Assembly: GCF_030378065.1 (NCBI RefSeq)
Contig: NZ_JAUCGJ010000053.1
Location: 1 to 32,878, forward strand
Direction of reading: 5' to 3'
Source of the DNA: Candidatus Venteria ishoeyi
GTDB taxonomy: Bacteria > Pseudomonadota > Gammaproteobacteria > Beggiatoales > Beggiatoaceae
DNA length: 32,878 nt
The position numbers and the translations under genes are program-made. Under the pieces are notes generated by a model that was not told where the DNA came from, searched no databases, and was given only the letters and a program-made list of their open reading frames with translations. How positions within the stretch are numbered: the first letter of the stretch is position 1; the number at the start of each line of letters is the position of its first letter. Below are positions 8,001 through 15,616 of this stretch, piece by piece.

Positions 8001-11000
8001 CTATCCCCATAATAAACAGGTTTACCAAGATAATAAGCCGCACTTTCCATAATGGCAGGCACCAGTGGCGTATAACTATTTGGTTGTACGTTTGCGATCC
8101 AGTCCAGCAATACGTCACGTATAGGTTCTGCACTTTCCCCATAATGCGCGCCATAGCGTATGGTTAATGTTGCCGCTTCTCCTGGGCTATGTTCAAATGG
8201 TGTGATTTTGCGATGTGTGACACTTTCAGGCTGCACACCATCGTCACTGATAAATAAGGCCATGGCATCACCTTTTTGGTATGAGCCATTGTCCAGCATG
8301 TGATTGACCATATCAGTGACATCCAGCCGGTAAAGCTTGCCTACATCACTTTCTGTCAATAACAAAGGCTCTGGGTGCCAGTTTTGCAGATTGACGCTAT
8401 CTGGGGTTTTGGTTCGTTTTCCCAGATCATCCTTGTTATCATTTCCTGTCTTGAAGTCTAATGCATGACCAATTTCACCACTGACTTTTAATTTCGGCCA
8501 GTTTGCTTCATTGTTCAGTTCCTCAGCATCAGCCAGATCGCTGCTGCTGTTAAAATACGGCGTCAGGATTAAATTTGCGCTGAGAATATTTTGACCGGAA
8601 CTAAAAGGCATATCCATAAAACGAAAACCCTGCATACGTTCAGTTTTCAGATCATTGACAAAATTAGTTGTCATCACCAGGGATTTGCCAGTTTGATCGG
8701 TAAAGACAAAATTATCATTAGCACTGCCACCACGAATCAGGGTCTGTTCTGCATCATCATCTTTATGAGTGACTTTTAAGGTTGCCGTTTGGGTTACGCA
8801 GGCATTGGCCTTAACAGTTCTTACATCATACTCAACATGCAGTATTGCTGCTCTTCCTGATGCACCTTCATAAGACACTGCTGGACGTAAAGGTTCGCTG
8901 TCATTGGCAGCTTTCACAAAAAACGCCATACTATTGCCGCCACACCAGCCATCGGTTTTACCTAACGCACCCTGGTTTACTGCGCTTTGTACCAATTCCG
9001 AGACATCAACGGAATAAGTGGAGCCTGCATTCCAGTCTTGTGCGGAAGCATCCCAATCAATGGTTTCTAATATGGGACGTGCAGAGAGTTTTGCTGTTGA
9101 AGTGAAAGCTCTGGCATTGCCTGTTTCTTCCACGCTGACTTGGTATAAAGCATCACCGCTGGCATTAGCAGCGGCAGTGAACTCAATGGATGCGGACTTG
9201 ATTGTGGCTTGTTGTGGCACTTCAACATCCTGGAAACGGAAACCCACCAGTTGATTTTGCTCAGGGTCGGTTGCTGTGCCGCCATTACCACCAGTACCGC
9301 CCGTGCCACCGGTACCGCCGGTGCCTGAAGTTGGCAGTTCCCAGCTTACTCGCAATACCGGTGCATTGCTGGAATGTCTCCTGCTGGAGTGCCATACTCG
9401 GTTGCCCTTATCGGCTGTATTTTTTTCGCGGATTAAAAATACGACAGCATTCGCATCAGGATCCCAACCTGGTTCAGTGATTACTTTTTCTATTAATGTA
9501 CCGAGATTGGGACTGGTAAATTTTTTATCATCATCCCCGGTTTTACTTGCTGGTACGGGTTCCCACTCAACACTATCAGAATATACCTCGCGGTTAGAGA
9601 GGTTTTTTAATGAACTGCCAAAATAAGCGGGTCGGTCACTACTCACTTGTTTTTGAATCTGAATTTTCAAACCACTGAGTGAGTCATTTGTATTGTATCT
9701 GCCCGTACGTTGCTGGTTAGTGACTTCCAATGTTGCGGAGATATTAACCGCATTGGCTGGAATTGGCAGCTCCAGAAAACGTAAACCGACCACCGTATCA
9801 TCAAGACAGCGATCCTGAGTTTCTTTGCAGTCACCATTTCCTGCATATAAATATTTCCATTTATTATTGCTTCTTGTTTCTACAAAACCCGGTGATTTAT
9901 GATATCCGTCACTACTGCCGTGACCACCTGTTATATACTCTACCCGGTTATTATAATCTTGAGTAATTTTCTGTTCATATTCCGTGATATCACCACTACT
10001 GCTACCGCTACCGCTACCGCTACCGCTACCAACAGGTTTATTTGTTTCATAATTAGCTAAAATTTCTTCAGCAGACCATTTATTGGTATCAAAAATCAGT
10101 TCATCCATCAGACCATCAAACGCACTATAGCTATCTTCATGCTTACTGCCCACATACCAGGGTGTGTCACTATTTTCAATGGACATTGATGCGCTGCCTG
10201 ATGCCTGTAAAATACCGTTGACATATAATTGCGATCCATTCTGATCGCCAGTAACAACCATATAAACCCATTCATATTCTAATTCGTTGTAATTCCTGTC
10301 AGTCGCAGTTATTTCGTCACCATTCTTATTTTCCCATCTCAGGCCACTGCTGCTTACTTTGATATTTGCTCCATCACTGCGCGAAAGCAGATAATAGTCT
10401 TCTCGATCACCGTCATAAATATTGCGATCCGAGTTATACCATAGACTAATAGTACCGGATGTTGTAAACAGCATTTCATCTTTCATGGGAATCTGGATGC
10501 GTCTGTCATCTTTAAATTCAGTCGCTTTTCCAATAATACCATCATCACTATATTGAGGTGTTACGGCGCTTTGACTGCGTCTTTCCAGCAATGTGCCTAC
10601 ATGTGAGGGATCCATGCTGTTGGCCAGGTTATCCTCAAACTGAAAATGGGCGGCATATAAAAAACTGCCATCAAGTTCATCAACACCGTCAGACTTGGTC
10701 ATTTGTAAAATATTATCGTTCAGGCTTACTGTGCCAACCTGAGTGCCATCAAGTGCTTCTTCCGCATCATCTGCGGCACTACTGACTTGTGAACTGACTT
10801 TGCCAGCACTCTCATCCTGTGACAAAATTGTTGCCGGGCTGTCAATATTGGCAATGGGATAATCAATCGGAATATTGGGCTTTTTGGAGCTAGTGCCACT
10901 TCCATCGTTACCCGTAAAGGTGGCAAACCCAACATTGACATTTTTCATTTCCGTCAGCAGGGTTTGCAGCGCATAACGCAAATGCTCCATGCGACTACAG

Positions 11001-11320
11001 CCATTACCCGGTGGCACGCCATTTTCAAAGTCAACAAAACATTGGGAAGCGGCGGGTTTGCTTGAACAATTATGGTCGCCACTACAGGTTGTTTTAATCG
11101 CTTCATCAGGATCAATATTGGTTTTATGCCTTTTCCCATCTATCCACCACCCCATACTGCCCGAGCGGTCAAGTACAAACAATACATTGGGTACATCTTT
11201 ACTGGATATTTCAACTACCTGCCCGCGATACAAATCCGTATCATCGGCATAAACGGGAATTGACAGGCCACTGAGCAGCCCGAGCAATCCTGCATATATT
11301 ATTACCTGAAAGCGTTTCAT
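5099..11320 (-). CDS. pilY1: Giant PilY1-type pilus tip adhesin with split VWA domain
   Basis: A 2073-residue protein, against roughly 1,000-1,300 for typical PilY1. The start is the ATG at 11320 because AAGGAG stands seven to eight bases before it; a GTG 18 bases earlier would include that site. A signal peptide (MKRFQVII...VYA) is followed by a von Willebrand A MIDAS motif, DRSGS at residues 51-55. Its partners appear only much later: SYTPL near 1110 and TDGT near 1216. In between lie a LamG-like domain (about 220-427), a GS linker, a beta-rich domain (about 454-659), a GGT linker, and two similar beta-rich domains (about 688-836 and 844-1064). A cysteine-rich segment follows at about 1121-1194. 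The C-terminal PilY1 beta-propeller (about 1357-2073) includes DKNRNGEIEQAD and DRTGDGVINRIYVGD, the Ca-binding loop known to control pilus retraction in Pseudomonas PilY1. It would act as a pilus-tip or surface adhesin. Confidence 0.93.
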   Translation of the reverse strand: MKRFQVIIYAGLLGLLSGLSIPVYADDTDLYRGQVVEISSKDVPNVLFVLDRSGSMGWWIDGKRHKTNIDPDEAIKTTCSGDHNCSSKPAASQCFVDFENGVPPGNGCSRMEHLRYALQTLLTEMKNVNVGFATFTGNDGSGTSSKKPNIPIDYPIANIDSPATILSQDESAGKVSSQVSSAADDAEEALDGTQVGTVSLNDNILQMTKSDGVDELDGSFLYAAHFQFEDNLANSMDPSHVGTLLERRSQSAVTPQYSDDGIIGKATEFKDDRRIQIPMKDEMLFTTSGTISLWYNSDRNIYDGDREDYYLLSRSDGANIKVSSSGLRWENKNGDEITATDRNYNELEYEWVYMVVTGDQNGSQLYVNGILQASGSASMSIENSDTPWYVGSKHEDSYSAFDGLMDELIFDTNKWSAEEILANYETNKPVGSGSGSGSGSSSGDITEYEQKITQDYNNRVEYITGGHGSSDGYHKSPGFVETRSNNKWKYLYAGNGDCKETQDRCLDDTVVGLRFLELPIPANAVNISATLEVTNQQRTGRYNTNDSLSGLKIQIQKQVSSDRPAYFGSSLKNLSNREVYSDSVEWEPVPASKTGDDDKKFTSPNLGTLIEKVITEPGWDPDANAVVFLIREKNTADKGNRVWHSSRRHSSNAPVLRVSWELPTSGTGGTGGTGGTGGNGGTATDPEQNQLVGFRFQDVEVPQQATIKSASIEFTAAANASGDALYQVSVEETGNARAFTSTAKLSARPILETIDWDASAQDWNAGSTYSVDVSELVQSAVNQGALGKTDGWCGGNSMAFFVKAANDSEPLRPAVSYEGASGRAAILHVEYDVRTVKANACVTQTATLKVTHKDDDAEQTLIRGGSANDNFVFTDQTGKSLVMTTNFVNDLKTERMQGFRFMDMPFSSGQNILSANLILTPYFNSSSDLADAEELNNEANWPKLKVSGEIGHALDFKTGNDNKDDLGKRTKTPDSVNLQNWHPEPLLLTESDVGKLYRLDVTDMVNHMLDNGSYQKGDAMALFISDDGVQPESVTHRKITPFEHSPGEAATLTIRYGAHYGESAEPIRDVLLDWIANVQPNSYTPLVPAIMESAAYYLGKPVYYGDSRGYSDSNGVSHPNSYTGGAIYRPNTCLVEDNYHTHSTSCSRETICSSLNERSKWSCGTYCTSNSDEGSYKDSSHWYESCSDLEGADTEALYNRPEFSACQPSFIVFLTDGTANHSQTYARDKIKSWAGISECLTSYTISDEMGTKTKSLTSSKEKCGVDIVKYLAETDFDDTLPGIQNVRTHTIGFGVGSSSGIDYMRAWAHAGQGKFYDASNATDLLNAFRQILQAVLKERATFVAPSLSVNAFNKLFNDEEIYFSLFKPSTDASWSGNIKKYKLCLGGVNGCDIGNVLDKQDALITDAEDHILESAIDLWNPNNSDPDGGTVTKGGAGSMIPAPGDRKIYTNIAANTELTDLDDEDITPSMLGVSSTTDKNQIINWVRGYIDGDESAGVREWRFGDPLHTEPKVVTYDKSTKKVFIATNEGAIRMLNSGTGAEEWMFIPKEFLSIQKELKRNNSGARIYGIDGGASVLIKDKNRNGEIEQADGDSVYLFIGARRGGRYIYALDVTVPETPKLMWTIKGGAGDFANLGQTWSKPKPAQIYYDGQKKDVVIFGGGYDVTTQDNVQNQFTASMGNGLFIVDAKTGAKLWEVGNDDTSSADLQLEGMDYSIPSDLALIDRTGDGVINRIYVGDMGGQVWRIDVKPLTSSGGRNNSLGARLAILANPDKTAHQRRFFYPPDVVHLKDQVYAADNNFDMVLISSGYRAAPLSTQVQNRFYVLRDRAMQGLEEPKTGNTNEIGNARMDETGYVFDSLPPNDQVSTAELTKSSETGRPPARIFTYTHGRDNGGADDAFDALYDATDNVLQQGDEATVELDVEQADLRHKHGWFIDLKEAGEKGLSQPFTVSGIVFFSTFVPPGVNETDTNPDICQSTVAEGRGKIYAVDIRYGGAALNLDEDNDDPGDDENLEDTDRSEDAGSGIPPSVVRLLDKTGGLDILKSTDEGLLNIGKDGPLQFKATGTEIFWIQE
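9279..9323. repeat. Five imperfect 9-base repeats encoding a GGT linker in pilY1
   Basis: Units of the form CCGCCGGTG / CCACCGGTA follow one another without gaps. On the coding strand they give a Gly-Gly-Thr linker that separates the first and second beta-rich insert domains of PilY1. Units of nine bases keep the frame when copy number changes. Confidence 0.8.
10001..10030. repeat. Hexanucleotide microsatellite (GCTACC)5 in pilY1
   Basis: Five exact GCTACC copies, reading GGTAGC on the coding strand, encode a Gly-Ser linker after the LamG-like domain of PilY1. Slippage would change the linker by two residues per unit without a frameshift. Confidence 0.9.
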
Positions 11321-11381
11321 TGCTTTTACTCCTTCCACAAGATAACGGTTGTTTTTTATAACATTTAAATCTGATTGTATC

Positions 11382-11897
11382 TTATTCAGCTTGTTTCAGA
11401 CGCATATAACCACCACGCAGCCCCACTTCAGGCGTAAGGCAGACATCATCATCAGTTCTGTTGCCGCAACCAACTGAATATACCTCAAAGTAAGCACCAG
11501 TCAGCCCCGTCATGGAGCTACCTTCGGGTACCAAAAAGTCACCCTTATAACGTAATTCGGTAGATTTACTTTTGGCAGATACGTCCTTTCTGGGTATATT
11601 ACTTTCTTCCAAATCAGACTCCCCAGTTGTTAGTAATTCCTCATAAGTATCCATGACATCTGCGCTACCTGTGGTATCCGCTATAATCGGTATGGCTGCC
11701 ATTAAGCCGATTTCAGCTGTTTGCAGCGCCCAGTGTTGTTCACGGTCATTAGCTGCCAGACGGGTTTCAATAACTGTGCCTTCCATGGAGCTTACCCCCA
11801 TTAGTGTCAGTACTACCAGAAAAACCAGTGCTACAATCAATGCTGCACCTGTTTGCTGTTTTGTAGTGGCAAGGGTTGGATAATAGACGGTGTTCAT
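11382..11897 (-). CDS. pilX: Minor pilin PilX
   Basis: A 171-residue protein starting at the ATG at 11897, five bases after the pilW stop begins, with GGGGA as ribosome site overlapping the end of pilW. The N-terminus reads KQQTGAALIVALVFLVVLTLMGV, the PilX-type prepilin segment in which the glycine before cleavage is followed by AALIVAL rather than FTLIE. The missing E5 is normal for the PilX N-terminal family. Later, NDREQHWALQTAE is the usual block that follows the helix. PilX joins PilV, PilW and FimT/FimU in the priming complex and is thought to carry PilY1, which is the next gene downstream. Confidence 0.88.
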   Translation of the reverse strand: MNTVYYPTLATTKQQTGAALIVALVFLVVLTLMGVSSMEGTVIETRLAANDREQHWALQTAEIGLMAAIPIIADTTGSADVMDTYEELLTTGESDLEESNIPRKDVSAKSKSTELRYKGDFLVPEGSSMTGLTGAYFEVYSVGCGNRTDDDVCLTPEVGLRGGYMRLKQAE

Positions 11898-11899
11898 AT

Positions 11900-13099
11900 T
11901 TATTGTCCCCAATTTCTAAGTTTAATCGTTGTGCTGACCAGACGCCGCAGACGATGATCATTGGGTGGGCCGTAACCGTCATCAGCAAATTGTGGATCCA
12001 GATTATTATAAGTATTAGTATCCGGTTCCAGTGCATTAAAACGCTCGTCCAGGGTACGCATCAGTAAGCTAACCCGGACGGCTTGGACTTTGTTCCAGAG
12101 GTTTAGAGTGTCAATTTCTGTTGCTGTCAGGTAACGCACACTGACTGGCACACCTACTGCGGCAGTATTTACGGCATAGAGTAATTGCATACTTTCCACG
12201 CCTTCTATCAATTCTTCAACCTCATCATCATCCTGAGCATTAAGGCTACAGGATAAGGTGGCACCTAATGCCTGTTGATCCCGACATAAGGAAAAACGTG
12301 TCTCTCCATTCTCAATAATGCTACCCACAAAATAGCGATAAGTATTAATACGGCGCAGTTCCGCGCCATAACTCATGCCTTTATTGTCATAAGTACGTAT
12401 TAAACCTGAACTGTTGGAATCAAGGAGTTTCAGTTCCATGCCACCGGTTAAGGAATTCACTTCATAGATTTGACCAGAGCCACAATCGGATACCACAACC
12501 TGAACACCTATCTCAATATCTTCTGAACCCGGATAAGCAAACCTGGCATCATCATGTCCCACTTCTGTATATTTTAGTTTGTCCGTGCTGCTGCCGCGCC
12601 CAACCCGAAAGGGGGTTTCAGTAAGAGGGGCTCCATCTCTTATTGGGGAACAGTCATCCTCATATTTATCAATGCTATCATAAGGTGTGTTTCCTCCAAA
12701 AGAAACAAGGTCTTTACCATAAGGCTCATAAGGTGGACAATGCATAATCGAAAAAGCATTTTGTCCGGTTTCCAGGAAGGACAGACGTAATACGTCAGAA
12801 TGATTTGCCGCAGCACCTTCATCATCTCGCCCGGCTAATATCTGAAAATCAGCAGGTGTATTGCTGGGTGGGACGCTACTGCACCCAAAATATCCCACCA
12901 TGCGCAAATCCTTGCTCAGTATACTCAGCGCAATTCTGGCGCTTTGCTGTAACTGTGATAAATCTGTTTGCGTGTTATAGGCATATTTACTGCTGCGCAT
13001 GATATTGACCACGCCAGCAAGTAATACCAGACTGATAACCATGGCAATCAAGATTTCAATCAGGCTTAAACCCTGTTGTTTTTGTATGCTGGCGTTCAT
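11900..13099 (-). CDS. pilW: Minor pilin PilW
   Basis: A 399-residue prepilin, large as usual for PilW. The leader ends QKQQG and continues LSLIEILIAMVISLVLLAGVVNIM, with E at mature position 5. It is followed by a block typical of PilW (LQQSARIALSILSKDLRMVGYFGC). The rest is a beta-rich globular domain with several cysteines. The ATG overlaps the pilV stop by four bases (ATGA), so the two are translationally coupled. PilW is a component of the minor pilin initiation complex. Confidence 0.9.
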   Translation of the reverse strand: MNASIQKQQGLSLIEILIAMVISLVLLAGVVNIMRSSKYAYNTQTDLSQLQQSARIALSILSKDLRMVGYFGCSSVPPSNTPADFQILAGRDDEGAAANHSDVLRLSFLETGQNAFSIMHCPPYEPYGKDLVSFGGNTPYDSIDKYEDDCSPIRDGAPLTETPFRVGRGSSTDKLKYTEVGHDDARFAYPGSEDIEIGVQVVVSDCGSGQIYEVNSLTGGMELKLLDSNSSGLIRTYDNKGMSYGAELRRINTYRYFVGSIIENGETRFSLCRDQQALGATLSCSLNAQDDDEVEELIEGVESMQLLYAVNTAAVGVPVSVRYLTATEIDTLNLWNKVQAVRVSLLMRTLDERFNALEPDTNTYNNLDPQFADDGYGPPNDHRLRRLVSTTIKLRNWGQ

Positions 13100-13608
13100 A
13101 GATCCATTACCCAGATTTGTTTTCTTACTTTTGGTGTATCATCCTTATCACTGTCGCGCTGCGCGTCGGTCAGTGTCCATTGAATATTAATGATGTAACG
13201 CACTACCGGATTCTTGTCCTCAGCCCGGATAAACCCTGTACCACCCGGCAGGTTAGTTGCTAATGCGTTATACCACTGTCTCTGATCATAATCGCGTAAC
13301 TCTTCAGCTGAACAGTCACTGTCTTTACCCACACAGTCTTTATTGCCGCCGGGGTTGCTGCTGATAACATAACCATTACCCGTCGCTTTAAGAATATCAT
13401 TTTTTGCTATGGTCGGATTTAAGCGTATTCTATCTATGATGTCATAAGCCAGGTTGGTTGCCTGTCCAGTGACAAAAGCTTCACGGATAAATAATTGCCC
13501 TCTGGATTGTAAAGCGGCAATACCCAATAAGCCGATAGAAAGAATCAGCAGGGTAATCAACATCTCAATCAGGGTGAAGCCTGTTATATTTTTATGCTTT
13601 TGTTTCAT
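13096..13608 (-). CDS. pilV: Minor pilin PilV
   Basis: A 170-residue prepilin. The start at 13608 (MKQKHKNITG) is chosen because it gives a normal short leader, follows a GAGA site, and lies 17 bases after the fimT stop; an in-frame ATG 33 bases upstream would overlap fimT. The cleavage segment is GFTLIEMLITLLILSIGLLGIAALQ, the PilV pattern with the LGIAALQ ending. The C-terminus ends WVMDL and overlaps pilW. PilV helps start pilus assembly and may sit near the tip. Confidence 0.9.
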   Translation of the reverse strand: MKQKHKNITGFTLIEMLITLLILSIGLLGIAALQSRGQLFIREAFVTGQATNLAYDIIDRIRLNPTIAKNDILKATGNGYVISSNPGGNKDCVGKDSDCSAEELRDYDQRQWYNALATNLPGGTGFIRAEDKNPVVRYIINIQWTLTDAQRDSDKDDTPKVRKQIWVMDL

Positions 13609-13625
13609 GATTACAATCTCGGTTT

Positions 13626-14354
13626 TTATGAGCCTGTACATTGCGTTTTAGCGTCAGCATCATCAATCAAAAGGATACGCCCAAAACGGTTAACTTGCAG
13701 GTGTTTTCCGGTTTCCCCCTGGCGATTATCGCAAATATAAAACTCAATGAAGCGGAAGTTTTTATTAATACTTAAGCGTCCATCGCTACCGCTGAATGCC
13801 AGGGTTCTGCCTGATAAATTTTTATCATCGGTAATTTGTGCTTTTGCCTTGCTGGCATCTGCAATGCTTAGAGTATTATTATCATCATCAGTCATTTTAA
13901 TTGTAGGGAAGTTATCGCCTTCTGCGGAATAATCAAATATTTTTAAAATCTCGCAACTATCATCTTCTCCATCATAGCTAAAATCTGAACCATCATCATT
14001 AGGTGCTTTATTTTTTTTATTTCTAGGTTTAGCCGGATTGGTACAACCACCATCTCTACGCCCATCTATCCAAACTGTCCAGCCTCTTGACCATTCATTA
14101 TTACTAGCTCCCGCAAGCGTTGAATCCTTTTCAGGAATTGCCGTGACAAAAACATCCTGGTTACGGGTAATGGCTTCTGTTCTTGCCATATTCAGCGTGG
14201 CAACAAAATTATTGGTTTGCGTGGTTAAGCGACTATTTTTGACAAAATCACTCAGTTGCGGCAGGCCTGTTGTCACTAATATTGAAACAATTGCCAGCAC
14301 AACCATAAGTTCAAGCAGGGAGAACCCGGATATCATTTTTATGTTTCTGTTCAT
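13626..14354 (-). CDS. fimT: GspH/FimT-family minor pseudopilin
   Basis: A 242-residue prepilin opening the minor pilin operon. The leader MNRNIKMISG precedes FSLLELMVVLAIVSILVTTGLP, and NFVATLNMARTEAITRN is the conserved GspH-domain helix. Later WSRGWTVWID matches the GspH domain core (GW.vF.D). The C-terminal half is longer than usual and holds a charged insert (PRNKKNKAPNDDG...), with cysteines at CTNP, DSCEI, YICD and TQCTG. It may be FimT or FimU; position alone does not separate them. An AGAGG site lies about 12 bases upstream of the ATG. Confidence 0.85.
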   Translation of the reverse strand: MNRNIKMISGFSLLELMVVLAIVSILVTTGLPQLSDFVKNSRLTTQTNNFVATLNMARTEAITRNQDVFVTAIPEKDSTLAGASNNEWSRGWTVWIDGRRDGGCTNPAKPRNKKNKAPNDDGSDFSYDGEDDSCEILKIFDYSAEGDNFPTIKMTDDDNNTLSIADASKAKAQITDDKNLSGRTLAFSGSDGRLSINKNFRFIEFYICDNRQGETGKHLQVNRFGRILLIDDADAKTQCTGS

Positions 14355-14383
14355 TATTGAAAAGGCCTCTGACGGGTGAAGGT

Positions 14384-14413
14384 ATTATCATCGTATATAA
14401 TATTAAATGACAA
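14384..14413 (-). promoter_or_regulatory. Candidate promoter of the minor pilin operon
   Basis: On the minus strand TTGTCA (14413-14408) and GATAAT (14389-14384) are spaced by 18 bases, about 30 bases before the fimT ATG. Both boxes match five of six consensus bases. The spacer is AT-rich. Confidence 0.4.
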
Positions 14414-14424
14414 ATGCAATCTGT

Positions 14425-14445
14425 CCGTTTACTCAGGATAAACGG
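14425..14445. promoter_or_regulatory. Operator-like inverted repeat upstream of the minor pilin promoter
   Basis: CCGTTTA and TAAACGG flank seven bases, a perfect 7-bp dyad about 11 bases upstream of the candidate -35 box. It could be a regulator site. On the plus strand the dyad is followed by TTTT, but no plus-strand gene ends there, so termination is less likely. A second AT-rich dyad (GATAATA/TATTATC) lies at 14489-14508, just after prmC. Confidence 0.35.
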
Positions 14446-14517
14446 TTTTGCTCCACTGATTAGCGGGATTAATGGTTTATAGCTTACTGATAATATATTT
14501 TTATTATCTTTTTGACA

Positions 14518-15393
14518 CTATTTTTTTGTGTTGTTTGTATTTTTTGGATAAGCGTAGCTGACCCGGATATGTCCCGCTAAATCCTGTTGTTGTTGGATAT
14601 TGCTATAATGATATTGTTGCAATAAGGTCTTAATCGCTTCAGCCTGTTGCCACCCGTGTTCGACCAGCAGGCAGCCTTTGCCAGATAAATGTTTTGGTGC
14701 GCGGCGAATAATTTGCTTTAAATCAGCCAGGCCTTGTTGTGGGGATTGTAGCGCACTTAGTGGTTCATGGGCTACATCGCCTTGTTGTAAATGCGGATCA
14801 TCGGCTGCGATATAAGGCGGGTTACTGACAATAATATCAAATTGTGCATTGCCGATGGCTTCAAACCAGTTGCCTAAGCGCCATTGAATTTGTCTTAAAC
14901 CTAAATGCTCAGCATTTTCTTGTGCTTGTTTTAATGCTGCTGCGGAGTTATCAACACCAGTAATCTCCCACAGTGAAGATTCACTAGCCAGGGCTAAAGC
15001 GATTGCACCAGAGCCTGTTCCTAAGTCTAGTATACTGGCAGGTCGATTGCGGGATAATTGTGCAAGTATTAATTCAACCAGGGTTTCTGTGTCCGGGCGT
15101 GGAATCAAAACAGCGGGGGATACTTTTAAATCTAATGACCAGAATTCCCGAGAGCCTGTCAGGTAGGCAACGGGTATCCCGCTTGCACGCTGTTGTATTA
15201 AGTTTTGATAATCCTGCCAAATTTGTTGCAGTAGTATTTTTTCAGGCCAGGCATATAAACTGCTACGAGTTTTTCCGGTAACATGGCATAACAGCACTTC
15301 AGCGTCCAGGCGTGGCGTTTCTGAATGTGTCAGGCTATTGCGTGCATACTGTAATGCCATTTGAATAGTGACAGTTTGTTCTGGGTCTAGCAT
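14518..15393 (-). CDS. prmC: Release factor glutamine N5-methyltransferase
   Basis: A 291-residue protein of normal PrmC length. It methylates the glutamine of the GGQ motif of release factors 1 and 2 with S-adenosylmethionine. The N-terminal helical domain contains LTGSREFW and the linker LIPRPDTETLVE at 96-107. The Rossmann domain has the SAM motif DLGTGSGAIAL (123-133) and the catalytic NPPY at 191-194. In many gammaproteobacteria prmC follows prfA; here it stands alone between two pilus operons, transcribed towards the minor pilins and divergent from pilM. The last residues are Asn/Thr/Lys-rich (NTNNTKK). Confidence 0.95.
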   Translation of the reverse strand: MLDPEQTVTIQMALQYARNSLTHSETPRLDAEVLLCHVTGKTRSSLYAWPEKILLQQIWQDYQNLIQQRASGIPVAYLTGSREFWSLDLKVSPAVLIPRPDTETLVELILAQLSRNRPASILDLGTGSGAIALALASESSLWEITGVDNSAAALKQAQENAEHLGLRQIQWRLGNWFEAIGNAQFDIIVSNPPYIAADDPHLQQGDVAHEPLSALQSPQQGLADLKQIIRRAPKHLSGKGCLLVEHGWQQAEAIKTLLQQYHYSNIQQQQDLAGHIRVSYAYPKNTNNTKK

Positions 15394-15616
15394 TCGGATT
15401 TAACCTTGGGTGTTGAGTATTGGAAAAAGTTAAGCGTAATTTTTTATATCTCAAAAGTGTAAAAAATGTACCTTTGCATCATATCAGTCAATTAAGCAGT
15501 GTGCGAAAATAGAAAATTGCTGGCACATTTTTTTATATTGATCTATAGTTAGCTATAAAGGTTAATGTAAAATCACATGAATTTATTGTAATTAACTGTT
15601 TTTATTGGAAAATGAT

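Noticed and set aside
11767-12036. Minus-strand open frame overlapping the pilW and pilX junction
   Set aside because: It lies in another frame across well-supported pilW and pilX genes with coupled start and stop.
15521-15536. TGGCAC resembling a sigma-54 -24 element upstream of pilM
   Set aside because: The required GC of the -12 element is missing at the right spacing.
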